A stretch of DNA of 11,048 nucleotides from Actinomycetota bacterium (GTDB lineage Bacteria > Actinomycetota > Actinomycetes > Propionibacteriales > Nocardioidaceae), in assembly GCA_009702305.1 (NCBI GenBank), contig WLIH01000034.1, positions 1 to 11,048 of the forward strand, in the 5' to 3' direction. The translations under genes and the position numbers were made by a program. Below, one piece after another: positions 1-5,651 of this stretch (position 1 is the first letter of the stretch; each line of letters begins with the position of its first letter). The notes below the pieces were generated by a model. That model was not told the DNA's origin. It saw nothing but the letters and a program-made list of their open reading frames with translations, and ran no database searches.

Positions 1-420
1 CAGGACGACGACCAGGCCGATGACCGCCAGCTGCCACGGGAAGCCGAAGACCCCCCACGCGTCGCCGACCAGGGCGCCGGCGGCGGCGATCCCGACCAGG
101 ACCAGCGCGACGCTGCGGCTGCGGTCGTCGAGGCGGACGGCCGCCTCGCTGCCGTCGTCCTCGGGCAGCAGCAGCCAGCAGGCGCCGTAGACCGCGAGGC
201 CGGCGCCCCCGAAGAACGTCAGCACCACGAACGCGACGCGCAGGATCACCGGGTCGATGTCGAGGTGGCGGGCCAGGCCGGCGGCGACGCCGGCGACCTT
301 CTTGTCACGGGTGGCGCGACGGATCCGGTTGAGGGAGAGCACCTCGTCGCGGTGGGTGCGCGGGCCCGTGTCGTCGTCGGACCCGCGGTCGGCAGGGGCC
401 TCGGGTGGTGTCGTTGTCAT
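1..420 (-). CDS. PspC-domain membrane protein (3' end cut off by window edge)
   Basis: The reverse strand reads open from an ATG at 420 to the window edge, giving 140 residues without a stop, so the C-terminus is missing. A charged cytoplasmic start of about 32 residues leads into a PspC domain (about 33-88): residues KKVAGVAAGLARHL, then IDPVILRVAFVVLTFF and a helix ending in GACWLLLPEDD, the usual PspC pattern. Two more hydrophobic stretches follow (about 103-115 and 126-140). A GGAG lies 2 nt before the ATG, which is tight. PspC proteins sense or transmit envelope stress in the phage-shock/Lia family. In Actinobacteria such proteins often sit beside a PspC-containing histidine kinase, as here, where the kinase starts 139 bp away on the other strand. 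It is probably a partner or target of that two-component system, which is inferred from context. Whether a C-terminal toast-rack domain follows cannot be seen. Confidence 0.85.
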   Translation of the reverse strand, partial: MTTTPPEAPADRGSDDDTGPRTHRDEVLSLNRIRRATRDKKVAGVAAGLARHLDIDPVILRVAFVVLTFFGGAGLAVYGACWLLLPEDDGSEAAVRLDDRSRSVALVLVGIAAAGALVGDAWGVFGFPWQLAVIGLVVVL

Positions 421-558
421 GGCTCCAGCCTGCTCGCGGACGGACCCGACGACCATCGGGGACGCCCCTGATCCTGCCTGCCCCGACCCCGGTCGCGCAC
501 CCCCGGCACCTCAGGGTCCTCTCGGGGTCGCACCGCATGGTCGAGGGGTCGGCGCTGT
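421..558. promoter_or_regulatory. Divergent control region between PspC gene and PspC-kinase operon
   Basis: This 138-bp gap must hold promoters for both directions. I see no convincing TANNNT -10 box on either strand. It contains a perfect 8-bp inverted repeat, CGACCCCG at 484-491 and CGGGGTCG at 523-530 with 31 bp between the arms, and a GGGGACGCCCC palindrome at 458-468. Either could be a site for the neighbouring LuxR-type regulator, but G/C-only palindromes are expected by chance in this genome. GAGGGG at 543-548 is the likely ribosome binding site for the GTG at 559. Confidence 0.35.
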
Positions 559-1854
559 GTGACGATGGCGGAGATGGACACGACCACCACGGCATCCGGG
601 GGCTACGAGCCGCGCCGCGCCTACCGCGACACGAGCGACCCGATCATCGGTGGGGTCGCCGCCGGACTGGCGCGGCACCTGGCCGCCCCCGTGCTGTGGG
701 TGCGGGCGGCGTTCGTGCTGACGGCGGTGCTCGGCGGGGTCGGCATCGCGATGTACGCCGGCCTGTGGCTGGTCCTGCCGACCGACTCCCGCTTCGACGA
801 CGAGGCGCCCGGGCTCGCCGGGGCCACCCGCGACGGGCGCCGCCCTGGTCGCATCGGTCGTCTCGGGGACGTCGGACCGGCGATCGCGCTCGCCGCACTC
901 GGCCTCGGTCTCGTCTTCGCGCTCGAGGCGGTGCTCGGTCAGGGCGCCGTCTTCTGGCCGGTCGCGATCGCGCTCGCCGGCATCGCGCTGCTCTGGCGCC
1001 AGGCCGACGAGGCCCAGCGCGAGCGCTGGCTCGACACGACCGGCCGCATCGACCCGGTGCGGGTGGTCTTCGGCAACGGTGGCTGGGCGTCGTATAGCCG
1101 GGTGGCGGCAGGTGTGCTGCTGATCGCGACCGCCCTGGTCCTCTTCGCGCTGCGCGGTGGCGGCATCGACATCGCCCGCGACCTGCTGCTCGCCGCGATG
1201 CTCGGAGTCGTCGGCATCGGTGTGGTCGTCGGCCCGTGGGTCTACCGGCTGGCCTCGGACCTGGCCGACGAGCGAGCCGAGCGGGTGCGCTCGCAGGAGC
1301 GCGCCGACGTCGCCGCCCACCTGCACGACTCGGTGCTGCAGACGCTCGCGCTGATCCAGAACAACGCCCAGGATGCCGCCGTGGTCGCCCGGCTCGCGCG
1401 CTCCCAGGAGCGCGACCTGCGCTCGTGGCTCTACGTCGGCGAGACCGTCGACGAGCGCAGCGTCGCCTCCGCGCTGCGTCGAGCGGCCGCCGAGGTCGAG
1501 GACGCCCACGCGATCACGGTCGACGTGGTCGCGGTCGGGGACGCCGCGCTGGTCGAGCGGCTGCGCCCGGTCGTCGCCGCAGCGCGCGAGGCCATGACGA
1601 ACGCCGCCAAGCACGCCGGCACCGGTCGTGTCGACGTCTACGCCGAGACCACCGCCGACGCCGTCGACGTCTTCGTCCGCGACCGGGGCAGCGGCTTCGA
1701 CCAGGCCGCCGTGCCCGAGGACCGGCACGGGGTGCGCCACAGCATCGTCGACCGGATGCACCGCCACGGCGGCACCGCCGAGATCCGCTCGGCGCCCGGC
1801 GAGGGCACCGAGGTGCGACTGCATCTGCCGCGCGAGACGGAGGAGGACCAGTGA
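559..1854 (+). CDS. PspC-domain sensor histidine kinase (LiaS/NarX-like, HisKA_3 type)
   Basis: This is a 431-residue membrane sensor kinase. An N-terminal PspC domain (about 22-75; IIGGVAAGLARHL then YAGLWLVLPTD) is followed by four predicted helices (about 106-126, 129-146, 182-198, 208-228). The cytoplasmic kinase half has the HisKA_3 dimerisation helix with phosphoacceptor His256 (AAHLHDSVLQTL), an N-box around Asn348 (AREAMTNAAKHA), a G1 box DRGSGF (375-380), a G2 region with GVRHSIVDRM (391-400) in place of the usual GLG, and a final GEGTEV (414-419). The set looks complete, so I expect an active kinase. The GVR(E/H)SI variant fits my memory of actinobacterial PspC-kinases. The GTG at 559 is chosen because GAGGGG lies 10 nt upstream; ATG at 565 or 574 is possible. 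The gene overlaps the response regulator by 4 bp, which marks them as a pair. The signal is probably envelope stress, by family analogy. Confidence 0.9.
   Translation: MTMAEMDTTTTASGGYEPRRAYRDTSDPIIGGVAAGLARHLAAPVLWVRAAFVLTAVLGGVGIAMYAGLWLVLPTDSRFDDEAPGLAGATRDGRRPGRIGRLGDVGPAIALAALGLGLVFALEAVLGQGAVFWPVAIALAGIALLWRQADEAQRERWLDTTGRIDPVRVVFGNGGWASYSRVAAGVLLIATALVLFALRGGGIDIARDLLLAAMLGVVGIGVVVGPWVYRLASDLADERAERVRSQERADVAAHLHDSVLQTLALIQNNAQDAAVVARLARSQERDLRSWLYVGETVDERSVASALRRAAAEVEDAHAITVDVVAVGDAALVERLRPVVAAAREAMTNAAKHAGTGRVDVYAETTADAVDVFVRDRGSGFDQAAVPEDRHGVRHSIVDRMHRHGGTAEIRSAPGEGTEVRLHLPRETEEDQ
1839..1846 (+). promoter_or_regulatory. Strong Shine-Dalgarno GGAGGAGG fixing the response-regulator start
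   Basis: GGAGGAGG lies inside the last codons of the kinase gene, 4 nt before the GTG at 1851. That GTG shares the bases GTGA with the kinase stop codon. This fixes the regulator start at 1851 and suggests translational coupling. Confidence 0.75.
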
Positions 1855-2501
1855 CCGAGCCGATCGGCGTGGTGGTCGTCGACGACCACGCCATGTTCCG
1901 CGCCGGCGTACGTGCCGAGCTGGCCGGCGCCGGGGCCGACCACGTCGTCGTGCTGGCCGAGGCAGCCGACGTCGACGAGGCCGTCGCGGCGATCCGCACC
2001 CACGGCCCCGATGTCGTGCTGCTCGACGTGCACCTGCCCGGTGGCGGCGGGGTCGAGGTGATGCGGCGCCTGGCCGGCACGACCACCCGCTTCCTGGCGC
2101 TGTCGGTCAGCGACGCGGCCGAGGACGTCATCGGCACCATCCGCGGCGGGGCTCGGGGCTACGTCACCAAGACCATCACCGGTCCCGAGCTGGTCTCGGC
2201 GATCCGGCGGGTGGCCGACGGCGACGCCGTCTTCAGCCCGCGCCTGGCCGGCTTCGTGCTCGACGCCTTCGCCGGCACCATCGAGGTCGCCGCGATCGAC
2301 GAGGACCTCGACCGGCTCACCGAGCGCGAGCGGGAGGTGATGCGCCTGATCGCCCGCGGCTACGCCTACAAGGAGGTGGCCAAGGAGCTCTTCATCTCCA
2401 TCAAGACCGTGGAGACCCACATGTCGAGCGTGCTGCGCAAGCTGCAGCTCTCCTCGCGCCACGAGCTGACCAGGTGGGCCTCCGACCGCCGCCTGCTGTA
2501 G
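1851..2501 (+). CDS. LuxR/NarL-family response regulator
   Basis: This is a 216-residue two-component response regulator. The receiver domain (about 4-121) has the acidic pair Asp11-Asp12, phosphoacceptor Asp59 (VVLLDVHLPG), the conserved Ser85 switch position and Lys107 (GYVTK). A linker leads to a GerE/LuxR helix-turn-helix (about 154-212), with LTEREREVMRLIARG and the recognition region FISIKTVETHMSSVLRKL, which is fully typical. It should be phosphorylated by the kinase it overlaps and then bind DNA. Likely targets are its own divergent region and the PspC gene at the left edge; this is inference from LiaR-type systems. The GTG start at 1851 is supported by an overlapping stop/start and a strong ribosome binding site. 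The reading frame stays open far upstream, but that part only shadows the kinase. Confidence 0.93.
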   Translation: MTEPIGVVVVDDHAMFRAGVRAELAGAGADHVVVLAEAADVDEAVAAIRTHGPDVVLLDVHLPGGGGVEVMRRLAGTTTRFLALSVSDAAEDVIGTIRGGARGYVTKTITGPELVSAIRRVADGDAVFSPRLAGFVLDAFAGTIEVAAIDEDLDRLTEREREVMRLIARGYAYKEVAKELFISIKTVETHMSSVLRKLQLSSRHELTRWASDRRLL

Positions 2502-2511
2502 AACTCTGCTC

Positions 2512-2871
2512 GTGGAGACCCTTCGCCTGATCCTGCTCTTCGTGCACGTCCTCGGCTTCGCCGCCCTCATCGGCGGACTGCTCGCCCAGGCCGGTGAGGC
2601 GTCCAAGCGGGTCAACTCCGCGATGCGTGACGGCGCCGGCACCGCCGTCGTCGCCGGCGTCGCGCTCGCCGGTGTGCTCTCGGCCGGCGACCAGGACCCC
2701 GACACCACCAAGATCGCGGTCAAGCTGCTGATCGGCGTCGTGATCCTGGCGCTGGTGATGGCCAACCTCCGCACGGAGATCTCGCAGCGGCTCTGGCTGA
2801 CGATCCTGCTCCTGAGCATCGCCAACGTCGCCGTCGCGATCTTCTGGTCGCCGGCCCACCACTGGGTCTGA
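2512..2871 (+). CDS. Small four-helix membrane protein, function unknown
   Basis: This 119-residue protein begins at a GTG 10 bp after the response regulator stops, in the same direction, so it probably belongs to the signalling operon. It is almost all membrane: helices at about 4-26, 43-58, 69-87 and 93-115, joined by short charged loops (EASKRVNSAMRD; DQDPDT; NLRTEISQ). The first helix carries FVHVLGFAALIGGLL, a His-containing pattern reminiscent of small CopD/DUF2269-like membrane proteins. I cannot assign it to a family with confidence. No Shine-Dalgarno is visible before the GTG. Translation may be coupled to the upstream gene, or start from a short leader behind an imperfect -10 (TAGAACT at 2499-2505). 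Membrane-like composition over the whole frame supports a real gene. Confidence 0.75.
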   Translation: METLRLILLFVHVLGFAALIGGLLAQAGEASKRVNSAMRDGAGTAVVAGVALAGVLSAGDQDPDTTKIAVKLLIGVVILALVMANLRTEISQRLWLTILLLSIANVAVAIFWSPAHHWV

Positions 2872-2884
2872 GCGGGGCTGTGGA

Positions 2885-2913
2885 GCGTCGCTCCGAGACC
2901 GTCGGAGCGACGC
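2885..2913. terminator. Perfect 12-bp stem-loop between the signalling operon and pcrA
   Basis: GCGTCGCTCCGA (2885-2896) and its exact reverse complement TCGGAGCGACGC (2902-2913) flank a 5-nt loop. The stem begins 14 bp after the stop of the small membrane protein, a natural place for a terminator. No T-run follows, as is usual for actinobacterial hairpins. Because it also sits directly before a -10-like box for pcrA, it could instead be an operator. Confidence 0.6.
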
Positions 2914-2915
2914 CG

Positions 2916-2921
2916 TAGGGT
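2916..2921 (+). promoter_or_regulatory. Candidate -10 box of pcrA (TAGGGT)
   Basis: TAGGGT fits the actinobacterial TANNNT -10 consensus and lies 10 nt before the pcrA ATG, which would give a leaderless or nearly leaderless mRNA. No good -35 is seen; that position falls inside the preceding hairpin. The same bases include AGGG, which could instead act as a distant Shine-Dalgarno, so promoter identity is uncertain. Confidence 0.4.
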
Positions 2922-2931
2922 TGCGTCAGCC

Positions 2932-5298
2932 ATGAGCACGCCTTCTGCCGACGCCCTCCTCGAGGGCCTCAACGACCCGCAGCGGGCCGCCGTCGTGCAC
3001 GCAGGCGCGCCGCTGCTCGTGGTCGCCGGAGCAGGCTCGGGCAAGACCCGGGTGCTGACCCGGCGCATCGCGTGGCTGATCTCCGAGCGCAAGGCGCACC
3101 CCGGCTCGATCCTGGCGATCACCTTCACCAACAAGGCCGCGGCCGAGATGAAGGAGCGGGTCGAGGACCTGGTGGGCCGCCGCGCGCGGATCATGTGGGT
3201 CTCGACCTTCCACTCCGCGTGCGTGCGCATCCTGCGCAAGGAGATCGACAAGCTCGGCCTGAAGTCCTCCTTCTCGATCTACGACGCGGCCGACCAGAAG
3301 CGGCTGATGGCGCTGGTCTGCACCGACCTCGACCTCGACGTGAAGCGCTACCAGCCCGGTGCCCTGCTGCACTGGGTCTCCAGCCAGAAGAACGAGCTGC
3401 GCGACCCCGAGGACGCCACCAAGGACGCACGCAACACCCTCGAGGAGACCTACGCGGCGGCGTACACGCTCTACCAGCGGCGCCTGCGCGAGGCCAACGC
3501 GCTCGACTTCGACGACCTGATCATGTCGACGGTGCACCTCTTCGAGACCTTCCCGGAGGTGCGCGAGACCTACCGTCGCCGCTTCCGCCACGTGCTCGTC
3601 GACGAGTACCAGGACACCAACCACGCGCAGTACGCGCTCATCCACCAGCTCTGCGCCGACGCGCCCGAGGACCGCGACCCGGGCAGCGAGCGGGTGCCGC
3701 CGGCCGAGCTGATGGTCGTCGGCGACGCCGACCAGTCGATCTACGCCTTCCGGGGCGCCAACATCCGCAACATCCTCGACTTCGAGAAGGACTTCCCCGA
3801 CGCCACCTCGATCCTGCTGGAGCAGAACTACCGCTCTACCCAGACCATCCTCACGGCCGCCAACTCGCTGATCGAGCGCAACAAGGGTCGCAAGGCCAAG
3901 CGGCTGTGGTCCGACGCCGGCGACGGCGAGCGCATCGTTGGCTACGTCGCCGACGACCAGCACGACGAGGCGCGCTTCGTCTCCAAGGAGATCGACGTCC
4001 TCGTCGACGGCGGCGCTCGGGCCAGCGACGTCGCCGTGTTCTACCGCACCAATGCCCAGTCGCGGGTCTTCGAGGAGATCTTCATCCGCACCGGCCAGCC
4101 CTACAAGGTCGTCGGTGGGGTGCGCTTCTACGAGCGGCGCGAGGTGCGCGACGCGCTGGCCTACCTGCGGATGCTGGCCAATCCCGACGACCAGATCTCG
4201 CTGCGCCGCATCCTCAACGCACCCAAGCGCGGCATCGGCGACCGGGCCGTCGAGTGCGTCAACGCCCTGGCCGACCGAGACCGGATCACCTTCTGGGAGG
4301 CCCTGCGCCGCGCCGAGGACGCGCCGGGGCTCGCGACCCGCTCGCTGACCAACATCCGCGGGTTCGTCGAGATGGTCGAGGAGCTGCAGTCGATGGTCGC
4401 CGCGGGCGAGCGCGCCGACGTGGTGCTCGAGACGGTGCTCGCACGATCGGGCTACCTCACGGCGCTCGAGGAGTCCGACGACCCGCAGGACGAGACCCGC
4501 ATCGAGAACCTCGCCGAGCTGGTCGCGGTCGCCCGCGAGTTCTCCGACGACCCGGTCGCCGGCCCCTCGGCCGACCCGGCCGACGTCGACGCCGGGCTGG
4601 TGGCGCCGGGCTTGCAGGACTTCCTGGAGCGGGTCGCGCTGGTGGCCGACAGCGACCAGATCCCCGACGACCCGGACAACCCCGACGACACCGGGGTGGT
4701 CACGCTGATGACGCTGCACACCGCCAAGGGGCTGGAGTTCCCGGTCGTCTTCCTGACCGGGCTCGAGGACGGCGTCTTCCCGCACAGCCGGGCCCTGGGC
4801 GATCAGCCCGAGCTGGAGGAGGAGCGGCGCCTGGCCTACGTCGGGGTCACGCGGGCTCGCGAGCGGCTCTACATCTCCCGGGCGGTGGTGCGCTCGGCCT
4901 GGGGCGCTCCCTCGCACAACCCTGCCTCCCGCTTCCTCGACGAGCTCCCGATCGACCTGGTCGACTGGCGGCGCACGGAGGCCGAGCAGACCCGCTGGCA
5001 GCGACCGGACCTATCGGACTCATGGGGATCGGGGCAACGACTCGGCACGCCGACCGAGGCAGGTCGCCGCAACTTCTCCTCGGCCGCCGTCCGCGCCGAC
5101 GCGGCCGCCCGGGCCAAGAAGCCCGACCGCGAGGTCCCGTCGCTGGTGCCGGGCGACCGGGTCGTGCACGACTCCTTCGGCATGGGCACCGTCGTCGCGC
5201 TGGAGGGCGCGGCCGAGAAGGCCGTCGCCTCCATCGACTTCGGCTCCGAGGGCGTCAAGCGCCTGCTGCTGCGCTACGCGCCGGTCGAGAAGCTCTGA
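2932..5298 (+). CDS. pcrA: ATP-dependent DNA helicase PcrA/UvrD1
   Basis: This is a 788-residue superfamily 1A helicase, close in length to mycobacterial UvrD1. It unwinds DNA 3' to 5' in nucleotide excision repair, in clearing replication and recombination intermediates, and in transcription-coupled repair. Visible motifs, in order: Q-motif LNDPQR (13-18), Walker A GAGSGKT (33-39), Ia TFTNKAAAEMK (64-74), II VDEYQD (223-228), III GDADQSIYAFRGA (264-276), IV LEQNYRST (296-303), V LMTLHTAKGLEF (592-603) and VI AYVGVTRAR (635-643). A flexible linker (about 680-733) leads to a Tudor-like domain (about 734-788; VPGDRVVHDSFGMGTV), which in other UvrD/PcrA proteins contacts RNA polymerase. Cys442 lies in the 2B region, where Mycobacterium tuberculosis UvrD1 has a redox-sensitive cysteine (Cys451); equivalence was not aligned. 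I see no LexA box upstream. The gene is complete and converges on the M23 gene. Confidence 0.97.
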   Translation: MSTPSADALLEGLNDPQRAAVVHAGAPLLVVAGAGSGKTRVLTRRIAWLISERKAHPGSILAITFTNKAAAEMKERVEDLVGRRARIMWVSTFHSACVRILRKEIDKLGLKSSFSIYDAADQKRLMALVCTDLDLDVKRYQPGALLHWVSSQKNELRDPEDATKDARNTLEETYAAAYTLYQRRLREANALDFDDLIMSTVHLFETFPEVRETYRRRFRHVLVDEYQDTNHAQYALIHQLCADAPEDRDPGSERVPPAELMVVGDADQSIYAFRGANIRNILDFEKDFPDATSILLEQNYRSTQTILTAANSLIERNKGRKAKRLWSDAGDGERIVGYVADDQHDEARFVSKEIDVLVDGGARASDVAVFYRTNAQSRVFEEIFIRTGQPYKVVGGVRFYERREVRDALAYLRMLANPDDQISLRRILNAPKRGIGDRAVECVNALADRDRITFWEALRRAEDAPGLATRSLTNIRGFVEMVEELQSMVAAGERADVVLETVLARSGYLTALEESDDPQDETRIENLAELVAVAREFSDDPVAGPSADPADVDAGLVAPGLQDFLERVALVADSDQIPDDPDNPDDTGVVTLMTLHTAKGLEFPVVFLTGLEDGVFPHSRALGDQPELEEERRLAYVGVTRARERLYISRAVVRSAWGAPSHNPASRFLDELPIDLVDWRRTEAEQTRWQRPDLSDSWGSGQRLGTPTEAGRRNFSSAAVRADAAARAKKPDREVPSLVPGDRVVHDSFGMGTVVALEGAAEKAVASIDFGSEGVKRLLLRYAPVEKL

Positions 5299-5333
5299 GG
5301 CGGGAGCTCAAGACACCACCTTTCGCGCCCTTC

Positions 5334-5377
5334 TCGTTGGTCGAGTAGGCGCGCCAGCGCCGTATCGAGACCTGGTG
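5334..5377 (+). repeat. Intergenic palindromic element, plus copy 1 (44 bp)
   Basis: This copy is identical over 44 bp to 5572-5615. It has a central stem GGCGC (5348-5352) and GCGCC (5357-5361) with loop GCCA, and outer arms GGTC near the left end and GAGACC near the right end that pair imperfectly. It begins 35 bp after the pcrA stop. Confidence 0.85.
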
Positions 5378-5400
5378 ACCTGGTGCTCCCCGGCGGGAGT

Positions 5401-5448
5401 GGTCTCGATACACCGCCTCGCTGGCGCTCGGCGGCACTCGACCAGCGA
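5401..5448 (-). repeat. Intergenic palindromic element, minus copy (48 bp)
   Basis: Read on the reverse strand this starts TCGCTGGTCGAGT, has the core GCGCCAGCG and ends GTATCGAGACC, matching the plus copies at both ends and in the centre. It is about 4 bp longer and differs in the spacers beside the core. Its own inner stem is CCGCC (5413-5417) with GGCGG (5430-5434). Confidence 0.8.
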
Positions 5449-5563
5449 GGCGGAGCTGGGGGGTCAGGGGCACTCGACCAGCGAGGCGGAGCTGGGGGGT
5501 CAGGGGCACTCGACCAGCGAGGCGGACCTCGGGCGGGGGCTCAGGGGCACTCGACCAGCGAGG
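5435..5563. repeat. 36-bp tandem repeat array derived from the element arm
   Basis: Units begin at 5435, 5471, 5507 and 5548, each with CACTCGACCAGCGAGG. The first two units are identical over 36 bp. The third is 41 bp and diverges after GGCGGA. The fourth is only the 16-bp head. The head is one arm of the minus-oriented element, which overlaps the first unit. There are no unique spacers between units, so it is not a CRISPR array. Replication slippage is the simplest origin. Confidence 0.85.
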
Positions 5564-5571
5564 GCCGAGTT

Positions 5572-5615
5572 TCGTTGGTCGAGTAGGCGCGCCAGCGCCG
5601 TATCGAGACCTGGTG
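5572..5615 (+). repeat. Intergenic palindromic element, plus copy 2 (44 bp)
   Basis: This is an exact 44-bp repeat of 5334-5377, 238 bp away and in the same orientation. Such a direct pair could recombine and remove the tandem array between them. Confidence 0.85.
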
Positions 5616-5634
5616 GCCGTCCGCGGGGCTTGGA

Positions 5635-5649
5635 CGACGACGGTCGTCG
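5635..5649 (-). terminator. Short hairpin at the 3' end of the M23 gene
   Basis: CGACGA (5635-5640) and TCGTCG (5644-5649) form a 6-bp stem with a 3-nt loop, starting 2 nt beyond the M23 stop codon in the leftward direction. No T-run follows. It is weak alone, and the repeat element 20 bp further on may do most of the work. Confidence 0.35.
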
Positions 5650-5651
5650 GG

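Larger units (their letters stand above)
5334..5615. repeat. Intergenic repeat cluster between convergent pcrA and M23 genes
   Basis: Nearly the whole non-coding gap (5299-5651) is repeat. It contains two identical 44-bp copies of a palindromic element in plus orientation, one longer copy in minus orientation, and a 36-bp tandem array fused to the minus copy. All three copies share the arm TGGTCGAGT, a GCGCCAGCG core and GTATCGAGACC. Similar GGTCTCGATAC...ACTCGACCA elements are, from memory, scattered between genes in Nocardioides-like genomes; I could not check this. Lying between convergent genes, the folded RNA could act as a two-way terminator. The only other item in the gap is a weak hairpin at the M23 3' end. 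Confidence 0.85.

Noticed and set aside
511..1824. Reverse-strand open frame opposite the histidine kinase
   Set aside because: An antisense shadow of a gene with complete kinase motifs; it also runs into the control region.
2872..2931. SOS (LexA) box before pcrA
   Set aside because: No CGAAC-N4-GTTCG-like sequence is present; the palindrome there has a different sequence and spacing.
2926..4917. Long reverse-strand open frame of 663 codons opposite pcrA
   Set aside because: A high-GC antisense shadow; composition is His/Asp/Val/Gly-rich low complexity with no domain, while pcrA on the other strand is unmistakable.
5435..5563. Possible CRISPR array
   Set aside because: The units are directly joined with no unique spacers, and there are no cas genes.
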